Below are positions 1-11,033 of a DNA stretch of 64,000 bases, piece after piece. The DNA comes from Poa pratensis (Eukaryota > Streptophyta > Magnoliopsida > Poales > Poaceae): contig CAMZMU010000123.1 of assembly GCA_947311845.1 (NCBI GenBank), forward strand, positions 17,164,785 to 17,228,784, given 5' to 3'. A model generated the notes under the pieces. It made no database searches. It had not been told where the DNA came from and saw only the letters and a list, made by a program, of their open reading frames with translations. Numbering within the stretch: position 1 is the first letter of the stretch; every line of letters begins with the position of its first letter. A program made the translations under genes and the position numbers.

Positions 1-419
1 TTTGGAATATGTGGAACCAAAAGTTCAGAAAAGCTTGATCACTATTATACAAGTATTTATAATTCTCCCAAGGAAATGACACTAGTATATTTGCCATCAA
101 ATTACTTCCATATGGTTTACATCCGTTAGGTCTTAGCGATGGTAGTGACTACGATGCTACGTCAGTTGCCAGTGCTCGGCCGTTTTTACATTCAGTTTCT
201 GTAACCTGCAAACCTGGTGACTCCCTGTTGTATAAACCTTTTACTAGCTTTGCACAACAGCTGGATTGTCTTTTCCCCAAAAAATGAAATGGCCAAAGAT
301 GAGTATATTATAGATCGTGTCTAATGTCCGAACTATAAAATATAATTAATTTCAGAATAGAGCGAGTAGTTTTTCGTGAATTGCTTGGACATCTATAGTA
401 GTACAGCTTGCAAAGATAC
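1..419 (-). other. Intron of the starch synthase gene, running off the left edge
   Basis: This is the intron downstream of exon 6 of the minus-strand starch synthase IIb gene. The next expected exon, encoding a segment like VPWYAPCGG in this family, is not found on either strand here, so it should lie beyond the left edge. No other coding signal is visible. Confidence 0.6.
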
Positions 420-3400
420 CTCAACAGCAGCTTTGCAGAACAAAATCATGCGCTTCAGTACATCCTGCCAATAAATGATGGAAAATGCACAAACATCACT
501 TACATGACATAAGGAGGAATTGAGTTTTGAGTTTCAAGGCTAACGAAGCTCTAGGAAACAGATGTTTACTGGTCTTTCTCCTCCATAAATGTCATTGTGC
601 CGGTGCCGGAAGGGTGGGGCCTCTAAGAACACAAAATCAACTCCATCAATATAAGAGTGGAAGTAAGTCACTTCTGAATCCTGCAAGCCAGACAAGGATC
701 CAATTCACTGAACCGATCATAGTTTCTAAATATTTTCATTTTCGAATGCAGACTCTTTGTTTATGTTGTTAATGTTTAACGTACCTGTCCGGCTACCTTG
801 TAACGTTTGCGAACACCTAGATCGCGGGCTTCTGCGTAATCTCCATACTTTGGTATCACAACCTAAAATTGAATGAAATACTTGTATCACTTCTTCCTGA
901 ACTTATCATCCATGTCACAACGAAAATTACGAAGTCTTTCTAAAGATAAATGTCGTCTTAAACAATGTCTACTATCATCAACTCATCCATGTCAGACATG
1001 TTAGATCAAACAGCAAAAAACAAACTGTTCATTTTTTTGCGGGAAAAAATAACTATGGCATAGCACATTTTCTGTTTCCTACATATACAGAAAATAACAT
1101 ACAATTTGTTTCCTCAAAATCTGTACTGAACTGCATTAGAACACTGCACAAGAATCAAGATTATATATAGTGTATGTTTCCTACATGTTCCATACTAACT
1201 AAAAGGAATAAAAACTCTGAAGTGTTGCTCTAGCAAGCGGTTCATAACAGCTAAATTAGCAGGCCTAAATTTTCTAATCTATCTATTATATACTAAAAGC
1301 AAAATGAGGGAGTTTTTCGAGACACCACGTTAATCCACATATGTTATAAATATATAATCCGTTGATTTTTATCGTGATGGTTGAGATAAAAGATGGAAAC
1401 ATTACGTACAACATTAGTTGGTACGAACAAATCGTTTTCAGCACGTCTAACCAAGTCACGTCACGTTCCTTAAAAAAAACAAAAAAATCATGTCACGTGT
1501 ACACAACACCAACGGTTGGTTACATATGACGCATCGCACTTAGGAAAGGTTTGTAGGCACAGGTCCACTTCCGGCCGGACGTTTAATTAGCAGATCGATC
1601 GGCGCCTCCGGCCGGACGTATAGTTAGCCGATCCATGGAAGGTAAATACAAATTCGAATCTATACAATCCGATCGGACGTATAAGCTGAACGATCGGATG
1701 TATAACTAGCTGATCGATCGATCAGTAAATATATAATGCGCTCATGCATAATTTTTATCCTATGTTTTAAATATTTAGTAATTAACTATACATATCCATA
1801 ATCTCTAGCTGATATCTGTCAAAAAATCAATTCCACTAAGTCAAAAAAAAGGGTGTTCGTGTTCAATATTATAGATCGGACGTATAAGCTGATCGATCGG
1901 ATGTATCGGTAAATATATGTGCTCTCTTAGGCACAACTCGCTCATGCATAATTTTTATCTTATGTTTTAAAGATTTAATTATTAACTATACATGTCTTGA
2001 AGAATAACACAATCCACAATCTCTAGCTGATAGTCCATCAAAAAAACCAATTCCACTAAGTCATAAAAAGGTGTTCGTGTTCAATATAATAACAAGATAT
2101 TAGATATCGCTTAATTGGACCCGAGAATAAAAAGGAGTTGGTTGAACTAAGTATGTTTTCCTTTATCTTAATCTTTTACTTATTTAATCTTTACGCTCGA
2201 ACAGGCCACGCTAATATTTTTGTGCCACCACGTAAATAACTCGAGCCCACCATGATGGAACATAAAAGGATGTTGATCCACAGTTCTAGGAACAAAGGAG
2301 ACAACTAAAATGGTTGTCCAACATGTAAAATTAAGCATACACATTTACATACACGAAAAGCAAGTAAAAAGTCAAAATACAAGCATAACAATGTTATTAA
2401 TTATACATGTTTTAGTAATAAGTGAAATTTCATCAGAATCAAAAAATGTTCTACATGGACAAATGCATACCAGATTGGTAACCAAACGACTATAAATGAT
2501 ATTGTTCGAAATCTGTTTGTGCAAGACATGAAGAGCATACAAATATTGCCCTTTTTTTTTGAACGACAATCAACGGGTGATGACCGATTCCTGGAGGCCC
2601 ACATACATCAACCAAAATTTGAGATGAAATTCAAGTAAAATAATAAAATCATATATTGTAGAACTTTGCAGAGCAATATCGAGATATGTTTTACAACATA
2701 TTATACGTTTATTTTGTTCAAAAAACATGAAGTAATACCTAAATACATGCACTCACACATACATCCATAATCATATGCTCACACAATATCGACGGACCGC
2801 TAGATAAGCAGAGAATTTAGATTAACATTTTTTTACCTCTACCCATGAAATAATAACCCACCATGATGCGGCACACAAATAAGAAAACACGCAAGCTATC
2901 CAGTGTGGTCCATCTTAGACTTACTTTCTTACAAGATTCAATGAAACATTTATGGTTATCTCCACTCAAGATTTAAGCCTTTATTACAAAATTATCTATG
3001 TGACTTGGTAAAAAGTGATATATCTACTCCGATTTATGGCTTCAAATAAACACAAAATCTCTAGAGAACAATAGCTCCATTAAAATGTATCCACATGCGC
3101 ATTAATACCCAAAAAAATATACACACGTGTAATATCTTAATAGAAAACATAAAACATTTGACCTTCGATATAGCAAAAACCTCTTTAGGTTTAAAAAGAC
3201 AATCGATATATCTTCATTTTTTAAAAGATCAAGACCAAATACAAACAATCTAAATTGTAACTAAAATAGCACATCAGGTTGAACATCATATTTGTACTTA
3301 AAAATATCACACCAGATATATCTTTAGAATTGTATCTACATATGTCACAACCGATAGATCTTCATAGTGTATACCTATGAGTATCATGTGTACATGAATT

Positions 3401-6400
3401 CACCAAATAGAATACTAAACTAATCACAATTAATTAAAAGATTTTACAAGTGTAGTAGAACGTACAATCATCATGAAACTGTTGTATGGTGGATCATAAT
3501 TATTAGATAGACACAAAAACATATACATCTTGCGCCCTATTTAAAGATGTAACTCTTGAAGTGGCTCCAAAGGATGACTAATGACAATTTGATCTTTGTA
3601 TTCTTAATTACTAATTAGTTTTGGAAGGATTTGAGTTGGTACTACAATTGTTAGGTCGATGTTACATGGTAACACATACATATGTGTGTGAGAGATACAA
3701 AGAGTGGGGAGGGCCGAAGAGACATAGAGAGAGCCGAGATTTACCTGAATATGAAGACTACATGATTGTTAATTAAGAGTATGCATGGATAAAAGAGAAT
3801 ATCGCTACATAAATATGAGTACCAACAGATATGGTTGCTATTATAAGTCGGTGATAACAGACAGATCTACACAAATTAAATACATTTATTGATTAGTTGG
3901 TCTAACTGTTTACAAGGATAAATTGATTCATTAAATAAATAAATTTTGTATTCCCGGTGTCAGCTTTCCACTTCGGACGTTCACCTACAATTATTTATTC
4001 GACTAAAACATAAAAAAATTGTGTAACGTTATAGTTAATGCCAATCACTAAAATTCTACCACATGATTCATGATTGCAACAAAAGTAACAAACACCTCAA
4101 TTTGCAAACTAATTCAACGTCATGTGACTAAAACATAAAAAAATTGTGTAACGTTATAGTTAATGCTAATCACTAAAATTCTACCACATGATTCATGATT
4201 GCAACAAAAGTTACAAACACCTCAATTTGCAAACTAATTCAACGTCATGTTAAAACAACAACAAAACTCAATAATTTTATTACTCATAATTTATCCAAAA
4301 ATTTAAAATGCATTTCATAAATGTGATATTTTATTTAGGATAACATTTTGGTAGCTATATTTTCCTATCATGTTCCATAAAAGTAGATTTTTTATCCGTC
4401 ACTAGAGTACTGATATAAAGAGTTGCCCTCGCATTTGCGAGGGTCACCATGCTAGTTATATACTAAAAGCAAAATGAGGGTGTCTAATAGAGCCACCACG
4501 TTAATCCACATCATTTAAAATAATTTTAGTGGTTAGATCTAAAATATATGGCTGAGATTTTATCAAAAATTAGAGTTACGTAAATGTTTGACACGACTTA
4601 TGTTGAGAGACGTGACCTCCTTTAGCAATTTGCCTACCTGACAAGAAAAAAAAAGCAACATGCGCTGTACCGTAATAGCCAAAGGGAAAAAAAATCTAGC
4701 TCGCACGTGGTGGCAAAGGAAACGTGCTTCCATCAGATAAATAGGATCACTGGCGGATCTTCATGGAGACCAACATGGGCCATGGCCCCCCCCAGCCCAC
4801 GAAAAAATGACTTAATATCTATAGGTATTTGGCCCATTTGTCAACTGAAAATCAGACTAAAGCCTATTATTTGCCCCCCAGCCCATTTGCCCCCCCAGAA
4901 TTTTGGCCCAAGGTCCGCCACTGAATAGGATAGTCTCCGTTTAAAACCCGGCCGTATAAGAGAGTAGCTAACTACCTTGAAACGTGATAGCTAAAAGCAA
5001 AAAATAAAATGAAACGTGGTGGCAAAGGACATGAATTGCTAAAATATGCACTTTTCCCCCACAAATAATTAAACTGGCCACTAAGTATTTTCTCTATTTC
5101 ATTTAGCTTCGTTTTTTAGTTTAGTTAAAATCAAATTTTGTAAAATTAACCAAAGTTGTAGCAATAAATATCAACATCCGTAATAACAATTTTATTCATT
5201 ATGAATCTAATACTAATGATTTTGTATTTTAGATATTGATTTTTTCTAAACTTGGTCTAACTTTATAAAGTTTGATTTTGACTAAACGGCAGAACGCAGG
5301 CTAACTGCGAGCCCAGGGAGTATATTGTTTCTATGATTGAGTAAACATAATTGAAAAATTTATTCGAGAACCATCAGACCAACACAATAAAAAAACGTGT
5401 GCAGAAGTTCGGAGTCATGAAATTTTAAAATTAAATATATATACTTGGTTAAACTTTATATGTTTGATTTTGACTAAACACCAGAAGACAGGTTAACTGT
5501 GAACTAAGCGTGCACATTATTTCTATGATTGAGCACACATAATTGACAAATTTATTCGACAACCATCAGACAACACACACAAAAAAAGAGTGCAGAAGTT
5601 TAGAGTCGTGTAATTTTAAAATTAATGAAGTCACGACCTTAGTCGCACTACACACATATTTTTATGACTGAGTACACATAAATGATAAATTTATTCAACT
5701 TCCATCATACCAACGCTCTCACAAAACACATGCGTGAGTTTGGAGTTCCGAGTTGTGAAAATTTAATATTAGTGAATTAACAATATTAGTCGCATTACCG
5801 ACAGGAATGTCCCTCAAACTAAAAAAATTAGTTTAATGATACTCAAAGGTTGAGTCAACACATATTCTCCCTTCGCTGAAGGAATATTCCCATATAATGA
5901 GACACAAAGCGTCAAACCTTAAAAATTGTTGAAGATATAACATTAGCCGACACACTAGCGACAAGAGCATCCCTCACGCCTAAAATATTTTTGTTTAATG
6001 ATACACATATGGCCAAGTCGCCACATATTCTTGATTGGTATGTTTCATATTTCGTATCCACACAGTGTGTCGATACAATTTTAATCCGAGGACGTGAAAA
6101 GTGTACACTTAATTCTTATGAATTATTTGATGGATATACTTTCTTTGTATGGTAAACGTATTTGAAATGTTGTATGTGTCTTACTCTCATGTAACGATAT
6201 CAACGTAAGAGCACATGTCATTTCAATTGGATTAAGAGTTTTAATCTATGCTATCCAACCCGGGTAGACATTTTGCATAACATATAAAATACATGTGACC
6301 GAGGTGTGTAGAACCATTGAATGAAGATCGTGATAAGTTAATAGTTTGGAAAACTTATAGTAGTACTTCTCTAACTTTGACTATTAATGTACAAATATGT

Positions 6401-7974
6401 TAACGAATATGCCTAGAAAAATTAAATTACCTTTAGCATTATATTCCTATAAAAAATAATGTCCAACGTTTCACCATGTTCATTTTTCTAAAACCGTTGC
6501 ACAATGTGAAATGGAGTAAGTAAATGAGAGGAAGAAACATCATAACAAGATAATACTCGCTCTTTAATGTGACCTGCCTATTATGGAGAATATGCCGTTT
6601 TATCTTAACTCAACATTTTAAATCAAGGATAACTAATCTCCCATACTGATCTAACATCGTGTAACATATATAGTTCAGTTTACGGATCCAATATTACTTA
6701 CAAGGATGTTTCAACATATGGCATGATAATCTTGCCCAAATTTTTTAGATTGCACAAGATGTTAATCGCATACCTGATATTTTACTTGCCGTAAATTTGG
6801 GATAGTTGTAGAACAATTTTTTTCATCGTCACATAATGGGAAATAATATGATATCAATAAAACATTAATTTTTTTAGTGAACACTTTCAACCAACATCAA
6901 ATGATGCCCTCGCATGCGAGGGCCACCATGCTAGTAAGAGAAAAAGGCAAAAGATTGAGTACCATGACACGATGTCCTCTCCTTGCCAGAGCCTTGGGCA
7001 AAGCACCCACAACATCTCCAAGACCACCTATACATGATAGCAAGAGTCTGAGAACAATACAACCAAGCTACAGAATAGTACATGCTAAGTCTGATTGCAC
7101 GAGCTCAGTTTACGTAAGCATGCCTGTTTTACAGAAAGGAGCACATTCAGAAGCCACCACGATGACATTCATCACATTTGGCCCAGCCAATGGACTTGAC
7201 CCCTTGTTCTTATTGTCATCCGAAGAACTCCCCACTTCTGCATCTCCACTAGTGTCAACATTAGGTCCAACCTGTTCTCCGACAACAAAATCTTTCCAAT
7301 AACCCGATGCAGTCTCCGATTCCGAGACTTGTGTATGGATCGACGGATCAACTTTGGATTTGCACCCAGCTGCCCCATTTTGCTCAGTGACGCTACTATC
7401 TAGCTTCAGTGCAGATGCAGCTGATTTTGGTGAAGCAGCACCCTCATTTTCAGCAGCCTGAGTGAACGGCGAAATCCATCAGCAATTCAGCATAGCAAAG
7501 GATTAAAGTGTAATGTCACCTAGTACGAAACGAAATGTGTGAGAAGTGCACGTGAATACGTGATGATGCAACATTTCCGAAAGAAAGAGCAACTAAACTG
7601 GGCCTTTTGCACTAAACTATCCCCATCCTGACAAGTAAACCATCGCAAAGAAGGAATGATACGCGTATCAACTGACAAAGTATCAACCTTGACCTTGCCG
7701 AGCTGCCCAGTAATCACCTTCGAGCTCTCCCCTGCGGCTGCCTCTGCCGCCTTCGCCGCGTCCTCCTCACCACCGGCCCCCGGCGACGATGCCGTCGCGG
7801 CGCACGGCGCCACTCCGTCCCTGGAAAATCCGCGGCGCGCCCAATGCAGCCGCGCGTCGGCGGCCCCGTACGAACGCACCGCGCTGCTCACCCTGCTCCG
7901 CCGGCGCTGCGGCGACGAGGCGGGGATGGGAGAAAGAGGAAAGCCGCGGACGAGGAAGCGATGGCCCCCGACAT
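420..7974 (-). CDS. SSIIb: Starch synthase IIb, 5' six exons (partial, frameshift in exon 1)
   Basis: ADP-glucose:glucan glucosyltransferase of plastid starch synthesis (GT5 family). Exons on the minus strand: 7974-7694, 7457-7124, 7027-6963, 862-785, 680-570 and 464-420. Exons 2-6 join in one open frame. They encode an acidic linker, then the start of the catalytic domain with [19 protein letters not shown] (the KTGGLGD substrate loop spans exons 2/3), [35 protein letters not shown] and [20 protein letters not shown] and GDVVG fit my memory of SSIIb rather than SSIIa, whose version is AECSPW/GDVAG. The remaining GT5 and GT1 exons lie off the left edge. Exon 1 starts [16 protein letters not shown], a plausible transit peptide, but needs a one-base shift near 7938 to continue into [18 protein letters not shown]. 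The intron after exon 2 begins GC rather than GT. The exon 3/4 intron is about 6.1 kb because of two Helitrons. The exon 1 donor is uncertain: an alternative lies 27 bases earlier in the transcript. Confidence 0.85.
1671..2090. repeat. Imperfect tandem duplication, two units of ~200-218 bp
   Basis: Both units begin GATCGGACGTATAAGCTGA and run through CTCATGCATAATTTTTATC and TCCACTAAGTCA to GGTGTTCGTGTTCAATAT. They start at 1671 and 1873. The duplication lies inside the first Helitron and has no coding content. Confidence 0.8.
4001..4250. repeat. Near-perfect 125-bp tandem duplication
   Basis: Units 4001-4125 and 4126-4250 both begin GACTAAAACATAAAAAAATT and end AATTCAACGTCATGT. Only a couple of substitutions separate them, so the duplication is young relative to the surrounding Helitron. 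Confidence 0.9.
4748..4923. mobile_element. hAT-type MITE with 8-bp target-site duplication
   Basis: Terminal inverted repeats are CACTGGCGGA on the left and TCCGCCACTG on the right. Perfect direct repeats AATAGGAT flank it at 4740-4747 and 4924-4931. The 8-bp duplication and CA..TG ends fit the hAT superfamily. The 176-bp interior is rich in GGCCCA and C-run motifs and has no coding capacity. It is inserted in the second Helitron. Confidence 0.85.
5251..5770. repeat. Degenerate tandem repeat, ~193-bp period
   Basis: Blocks starting CTTGGTCTAACTTTATAAAG (5251) and CTTGGTTAAACTTTATATG (5444) share TTTGATTTTGACTAAAC, CATAATTG and TTTATTCGA motifs in the same order. A third, weaker copy of the second half follows to about 5770. 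This is Helitron-internal and non-coding. Confidence 0.65.
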
Positions 7975-8400
7975 GGTCCACGAAACGCAAGAAGTCGTCG
8001 GAGGTTCAAGTGAAATAGCGAATCGAACGTTGCAGAGCAAACGAGTCTGATAGCGAGCGACGCCGCGGGCGCGCGCACGAGGGAAATTAAGCGCGGGGGT
8101 AGAAAGATCTGCGCTAGGCACGTACGTGTGGCTGCAGGTTTTGGCGGCGGAACGGGGTGGGGGCCCGGGAGGCGGAGGAGCTGGAGGCCAGAGACAGGCG
8201 AGCGACTTGTGTGGAGCTCGGAGTCCGAAGGGGGCGAGCTAGAGCTCTGAGCTGAGGAAGACGACGAGTAGTGGGGAGAGAACGGCGGAGTGTGGCTGCC
8301 GGCTGGGGCCCGGCTTCAGCTATCACGTGGAGTGGTGGTGGTGGTGGCAGCGTCGTATTGGTTGCTTATTGTGGTGGGCCCACTGGAACCGCTTGTATAA
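7975..8400 (-). promoter_or_regulatory. 5' leader and proximal promoter region of the starch synthase gene
   Basis: This is GC-rich sequence upstream of the start codon at 7974. The leader is pyrimidine- and CCG-rich, as is common in grass 5' UTRs. I see no convincing TATA box. A TIR element begins at 8401, 426 bp upstream of the ATG, so the promoter is short or includes that element. Confidence 0.45.
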
Positions 8401-8818
8401 GGCTGCTCACAATTGAGAATGGGGAGTAACTTAGACAAATACCTAAATGTAAGATGTTTTAGATATTACACATGTTGTTTAGATACATATACAAATAAGT
8501 AAACATACACATTAAATATGTCTAGATATGTTTGTGTACATGTGTATGTGGACAAAGTCTAAAACATCTTATATTTAGGAACGGAGGGAGTACATATGTT
8601 ACTACTCTAAGTTACTACCTCCATAGTGGGGAGTAACATGTGTGTAGTGTCATATTTTAATATGTTGCACACTCATTTTGTCTTGAAATGTGTGATGTTA
8701 CGGCAACATATTTATGTTACCGCAACAATCTCTCTCCTCATTAATTACCTGTCAAATCAGATTTTTTGGCTACGTGGTACTGATGTTACTACTCATATTA
8801 CTTCCACTGTGACTAGTC
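8401..8818. mobile_element. TIR transposon/MITE with TAA duplication, host to a Stowaway
   Basis: Imperfect terminal inverted repeats are GGCTGCTCACAA on the left and the complement of GACTAGTCACAGT on the right. TAA flanks both sides (8398-8400 and 8819-8821), fitting a PIF/Harbinger-type 3-bp duplication. The repeated GGGGAGTAAC motif occurs inside. A Stowaway-like element is nested within. It lies just upstream of the starch synthase leader. Confidence 0.65.
8438..8590. mobile_element. Stowaway-like MITE, left tip degenerate
   Basis: The right end reads AAAACATCTTATATTTAGGA then ACGGAGGGAG and TA, the classic Stowaway/Mariner tip. The left arm shows the complementary CTAAATGTAAGATGTTTTAG, but its outermost CTCCCTCCGT is lost. 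It is nested in the TAA-flanked element. Confidence 0.7.
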
Positions 8819-8821
8819 TAA

Positions 8822-9057
8822 AGTCGTAATCAATGTAGCCGTGCGACGTGTCGGATTGAAATTTTGCTGACCCTTGGGCTCCATCGTTTGAATTATTCAT
8901 CCCTAGTTATTTTTTAGAATTTCATTCTTTTTTTAGGAAAGCCATAGCTTTAATAATTAGACATAAAAATATACTCCCTCCGTATCAAAATATAAAACTT
9001 TCTAGCAAGTTTCCACACATATATGTAAATATGTTTTAGTGCAAGATTCACATGAAC
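8822..9057. other. Intergenic, with a half Stowaway tip at ~8973
   Basis: The only recognisable item is a Stowaway left tip (CTCCCTCCGTATCAAAATAT) near 8973. Its matching right half is absent, so it is truncated. There is no coding signal. Confidence 0.5.
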
Positions 9058-10542
9058 AGCGGAGTCTTCGAGGGAAGTGAAACCCAAATTTATTGATTCG
9101 ACACAAGGGGAGACAAAGAATACTTATAAGCCTTAACAGCGGAGTTGTCAATTCAGATGCACCTGAAAAAGCACTAGTAACAGGGGTGATGTGAAAGCAG
9201 TAGTAATATGAGAGCAATAGTAACAGTAACACAGAAGCAATGGCACCAGAAAATAGTTGCATGCGTGGAGTTGACGGTAAAGCAATGATGATTACAGATG
9301 GACCGGGGTTCCCAGCTATCTACACTAGTGGTAACTCTCCAATAACAAGTGTTGGGTGAACAAATTACAGTTGGGCAATTGACAGAATTATTATAGCATT
9401 AAGACAGAACATCCAGTCTATTAATCATGTTGGCATGTTTTCCATATATAGTCATACGTGCTCGCAATGAGAAACTTGCATAACATCTTTTGTCCTACCA
9501 GCCCGTTTGCAGCGGGGCCTCAAGGGAAACTACTGGTAATTAAGGTGCTCCTTTTAATAGAGCACCGGAGCAAAGCATTAGCACTTAGTGAAAACATGTG
9601 ATCCTCATGTCAAAACCATCCCCTCCAGTTATCCCAGTTGCTATCACTCCGGGGCCTCGGGTTCCGGACAAGAACATGTGCAAACAACTTGTAGATACAA
9701 TCTAAGCAATAATTATAGAGTTTAAATCTAAGATCATGCCACTCGTGCACTAGTGACAAGAATTAAACACAACAAGATTGCAACAACAATAACTTCACAA
9801 ACTTTAATAGATAGACTGATCATAATGTAACAATTCATCGGATCCCAACAAACACAACACCGATTACATCATATGGATCTCAATCATGTAAGACAGCTCA
9901 TGAGATCATTGTATTGAAGTACATGGGAGATAGAGTACCAACTAGCTACAGCTAGAACCCGTAGTCCATGGGGGAACTACTCACAAACCATCATGGAGTC
10001 GAAGTGGAGGCGGCGTGGTCGATGGAGATGGCTCCGGGGGTCAATCCCCGTCCGGCAGGGTGCCGGAACAGGAACTTCTGACCCCCGAAACTTGGTTTTT
10101 GGTGGCGGCGGAGCTACGGAACTTTTCTGGAAAAATCGTCGATCCTTTTAGGGTTTTCACCGCGGAGGCAATATATAGTCCAAAGGGCGTCGCGAGGCGG
10201 TGCACGAGGTGGCCACACCACCCCACGGCGCGGTCCAGCCCAAACCGCGCGGGGGCATGGTGTGGAGGCTATGGGCCTCCCCTAGACTTGTCCTTCTGGC
10301 TCCCGGAGTCTTCTGGCGTTTTAGAATTTCTGTAATGTTTTCAGTTTTTTCTGAGCACTTTCATTTTTGGACCTTTTCTGCAACGCACATACATAATAAA
10401 CAGAAACTGGCACTGTGGCATCTTGTTAATAGGTTAGTCCAGAAAATGCATAAAATGGTATGAAGTGTATGTAAAACATGTAACAATTGGTATAATATCA
10501 ACATGGAACATCAGAAATTATAGATACGTTTGAGACGTATCA
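9058..10542 (-). mobile_element. Gypsy-type LTR, minus orientation, truncated at its 3' end
   Basis: Read on the minus strand it starts TGATACGTCTCAAACGTATC at 10542. It runs colinear with the LTR at 34563-36056, sharing for example GATTCGACACAAGGGGAG and the block around CATCATGGAG. It lacks the terminal ~50 bp present in that copy, and no target duplication was found. It contains only short random frames. Confidence 0.75.
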
Positions 10543-10915
10543 GTTCCCCTCATAAAACTTAGCTTGTTCATTCATGAGCTGTCCTATTGGCTTCCCTATG
10601 ATAATGATTAAAATTAACATACAAAACTATGAGAAAGAAAAATACGTTCTTCATAATTTGCAGTCGCTTCAGACTTAATGTTTTACAATCGTTATTTCGT
10701 ACTCTGCAACCAAATACCACACATATTTTCACGTGGAGTAAATATTTCCTGGGATACAAACTCCTGCAGGTGATCCATAATACCACACATATGTACCCAA
10801 ATGTTCTCATGAACAAGCCGAAGTCCTTGAAAGAAGATTCTAGCCACTTGATCTCGCAAATGACATAGCTATAACAGCAAAAAGGAACTAGACTCCATTT
10901 TTTCAACATCAAGAA
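10543..10915. other. Unassigned stretch left of the MULE-type element
   Basis: No secure gene. The minus strand has a 114-codon open frame with a CEIKWLESSFKDFGL segment that faintly recalls copia polymerase, but the following residues do not match. Without the nested insertion, this stretch would continue directly into 14835 onward. Confidence 0.3.
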
Positions 10916-11033
10916 CTAAAGTAGCGAAAAAGCCTTTTGTAGCCCGGGCTACCTGGAGCCCTGTATTTTAATTTTTTCAAAACAACATTTAAAGTTTTAA
11001 AAAATTCTAAAAATAAATATGGATGTTGCATAT

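Larger units (their letters stand above)
1278..4455 (+). mobile_element. Non-autonomous Helitron, first copy of a head-to-tail pair
   Basis: The 5' end is TCTATCTATTATATACTAAA, preceded by A. The 3' end is a hairpin CCCTCGCATTTGCGAGGG followed by CACCATGCTAG. These are Helitron hallmarks: 5' TC, a 3' hairpin before CTRR, and no target duplication. No Rep/helicase frame is visible, so it is non-autonomous. It lies in the intron between exons 3 and 4 of the starch synthase gene. Its right end abuts a second copy of the same family. Similar termini recur in the element at 18105-20514. Confidence 0.85.
4456..6934 (+). mobile_element. Non-autonomous Helitron, second copy of the pair, 5' tip missing
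   Basis: It begins TTATATACTAAAAGCAAAAT directly after the CTAG of the first copy, lacking the first 8 bases (TCTATCTA) of the family terminus. It ends with hairpin CCCTCGCATGCGAGGG, then CCACCATGCTAG, followed by T. The outer pair of ends (A before 1278, T after 6934) gives the normal A/T insertion context for the composite. The interior is AT-rich and non-coding, with a hAT MITE and tandem blocks. Confidence 0.8.

Noticed and set aside
7656..8018. Plus-strand frame opposite starch synthase exon 1
   Set aside because: Antisense shadow of GC-rich sequence; the minus strand encodes the family-like N-terminus.
10568..10912. Minus-strand open frame with a segment resembling copia polymerase (CEIKWLESSFKDFGL)
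   Set aside because: The residues after the match do not follow the copia pattern, and no neighbouring frame supplies it, so it is left unassigned.
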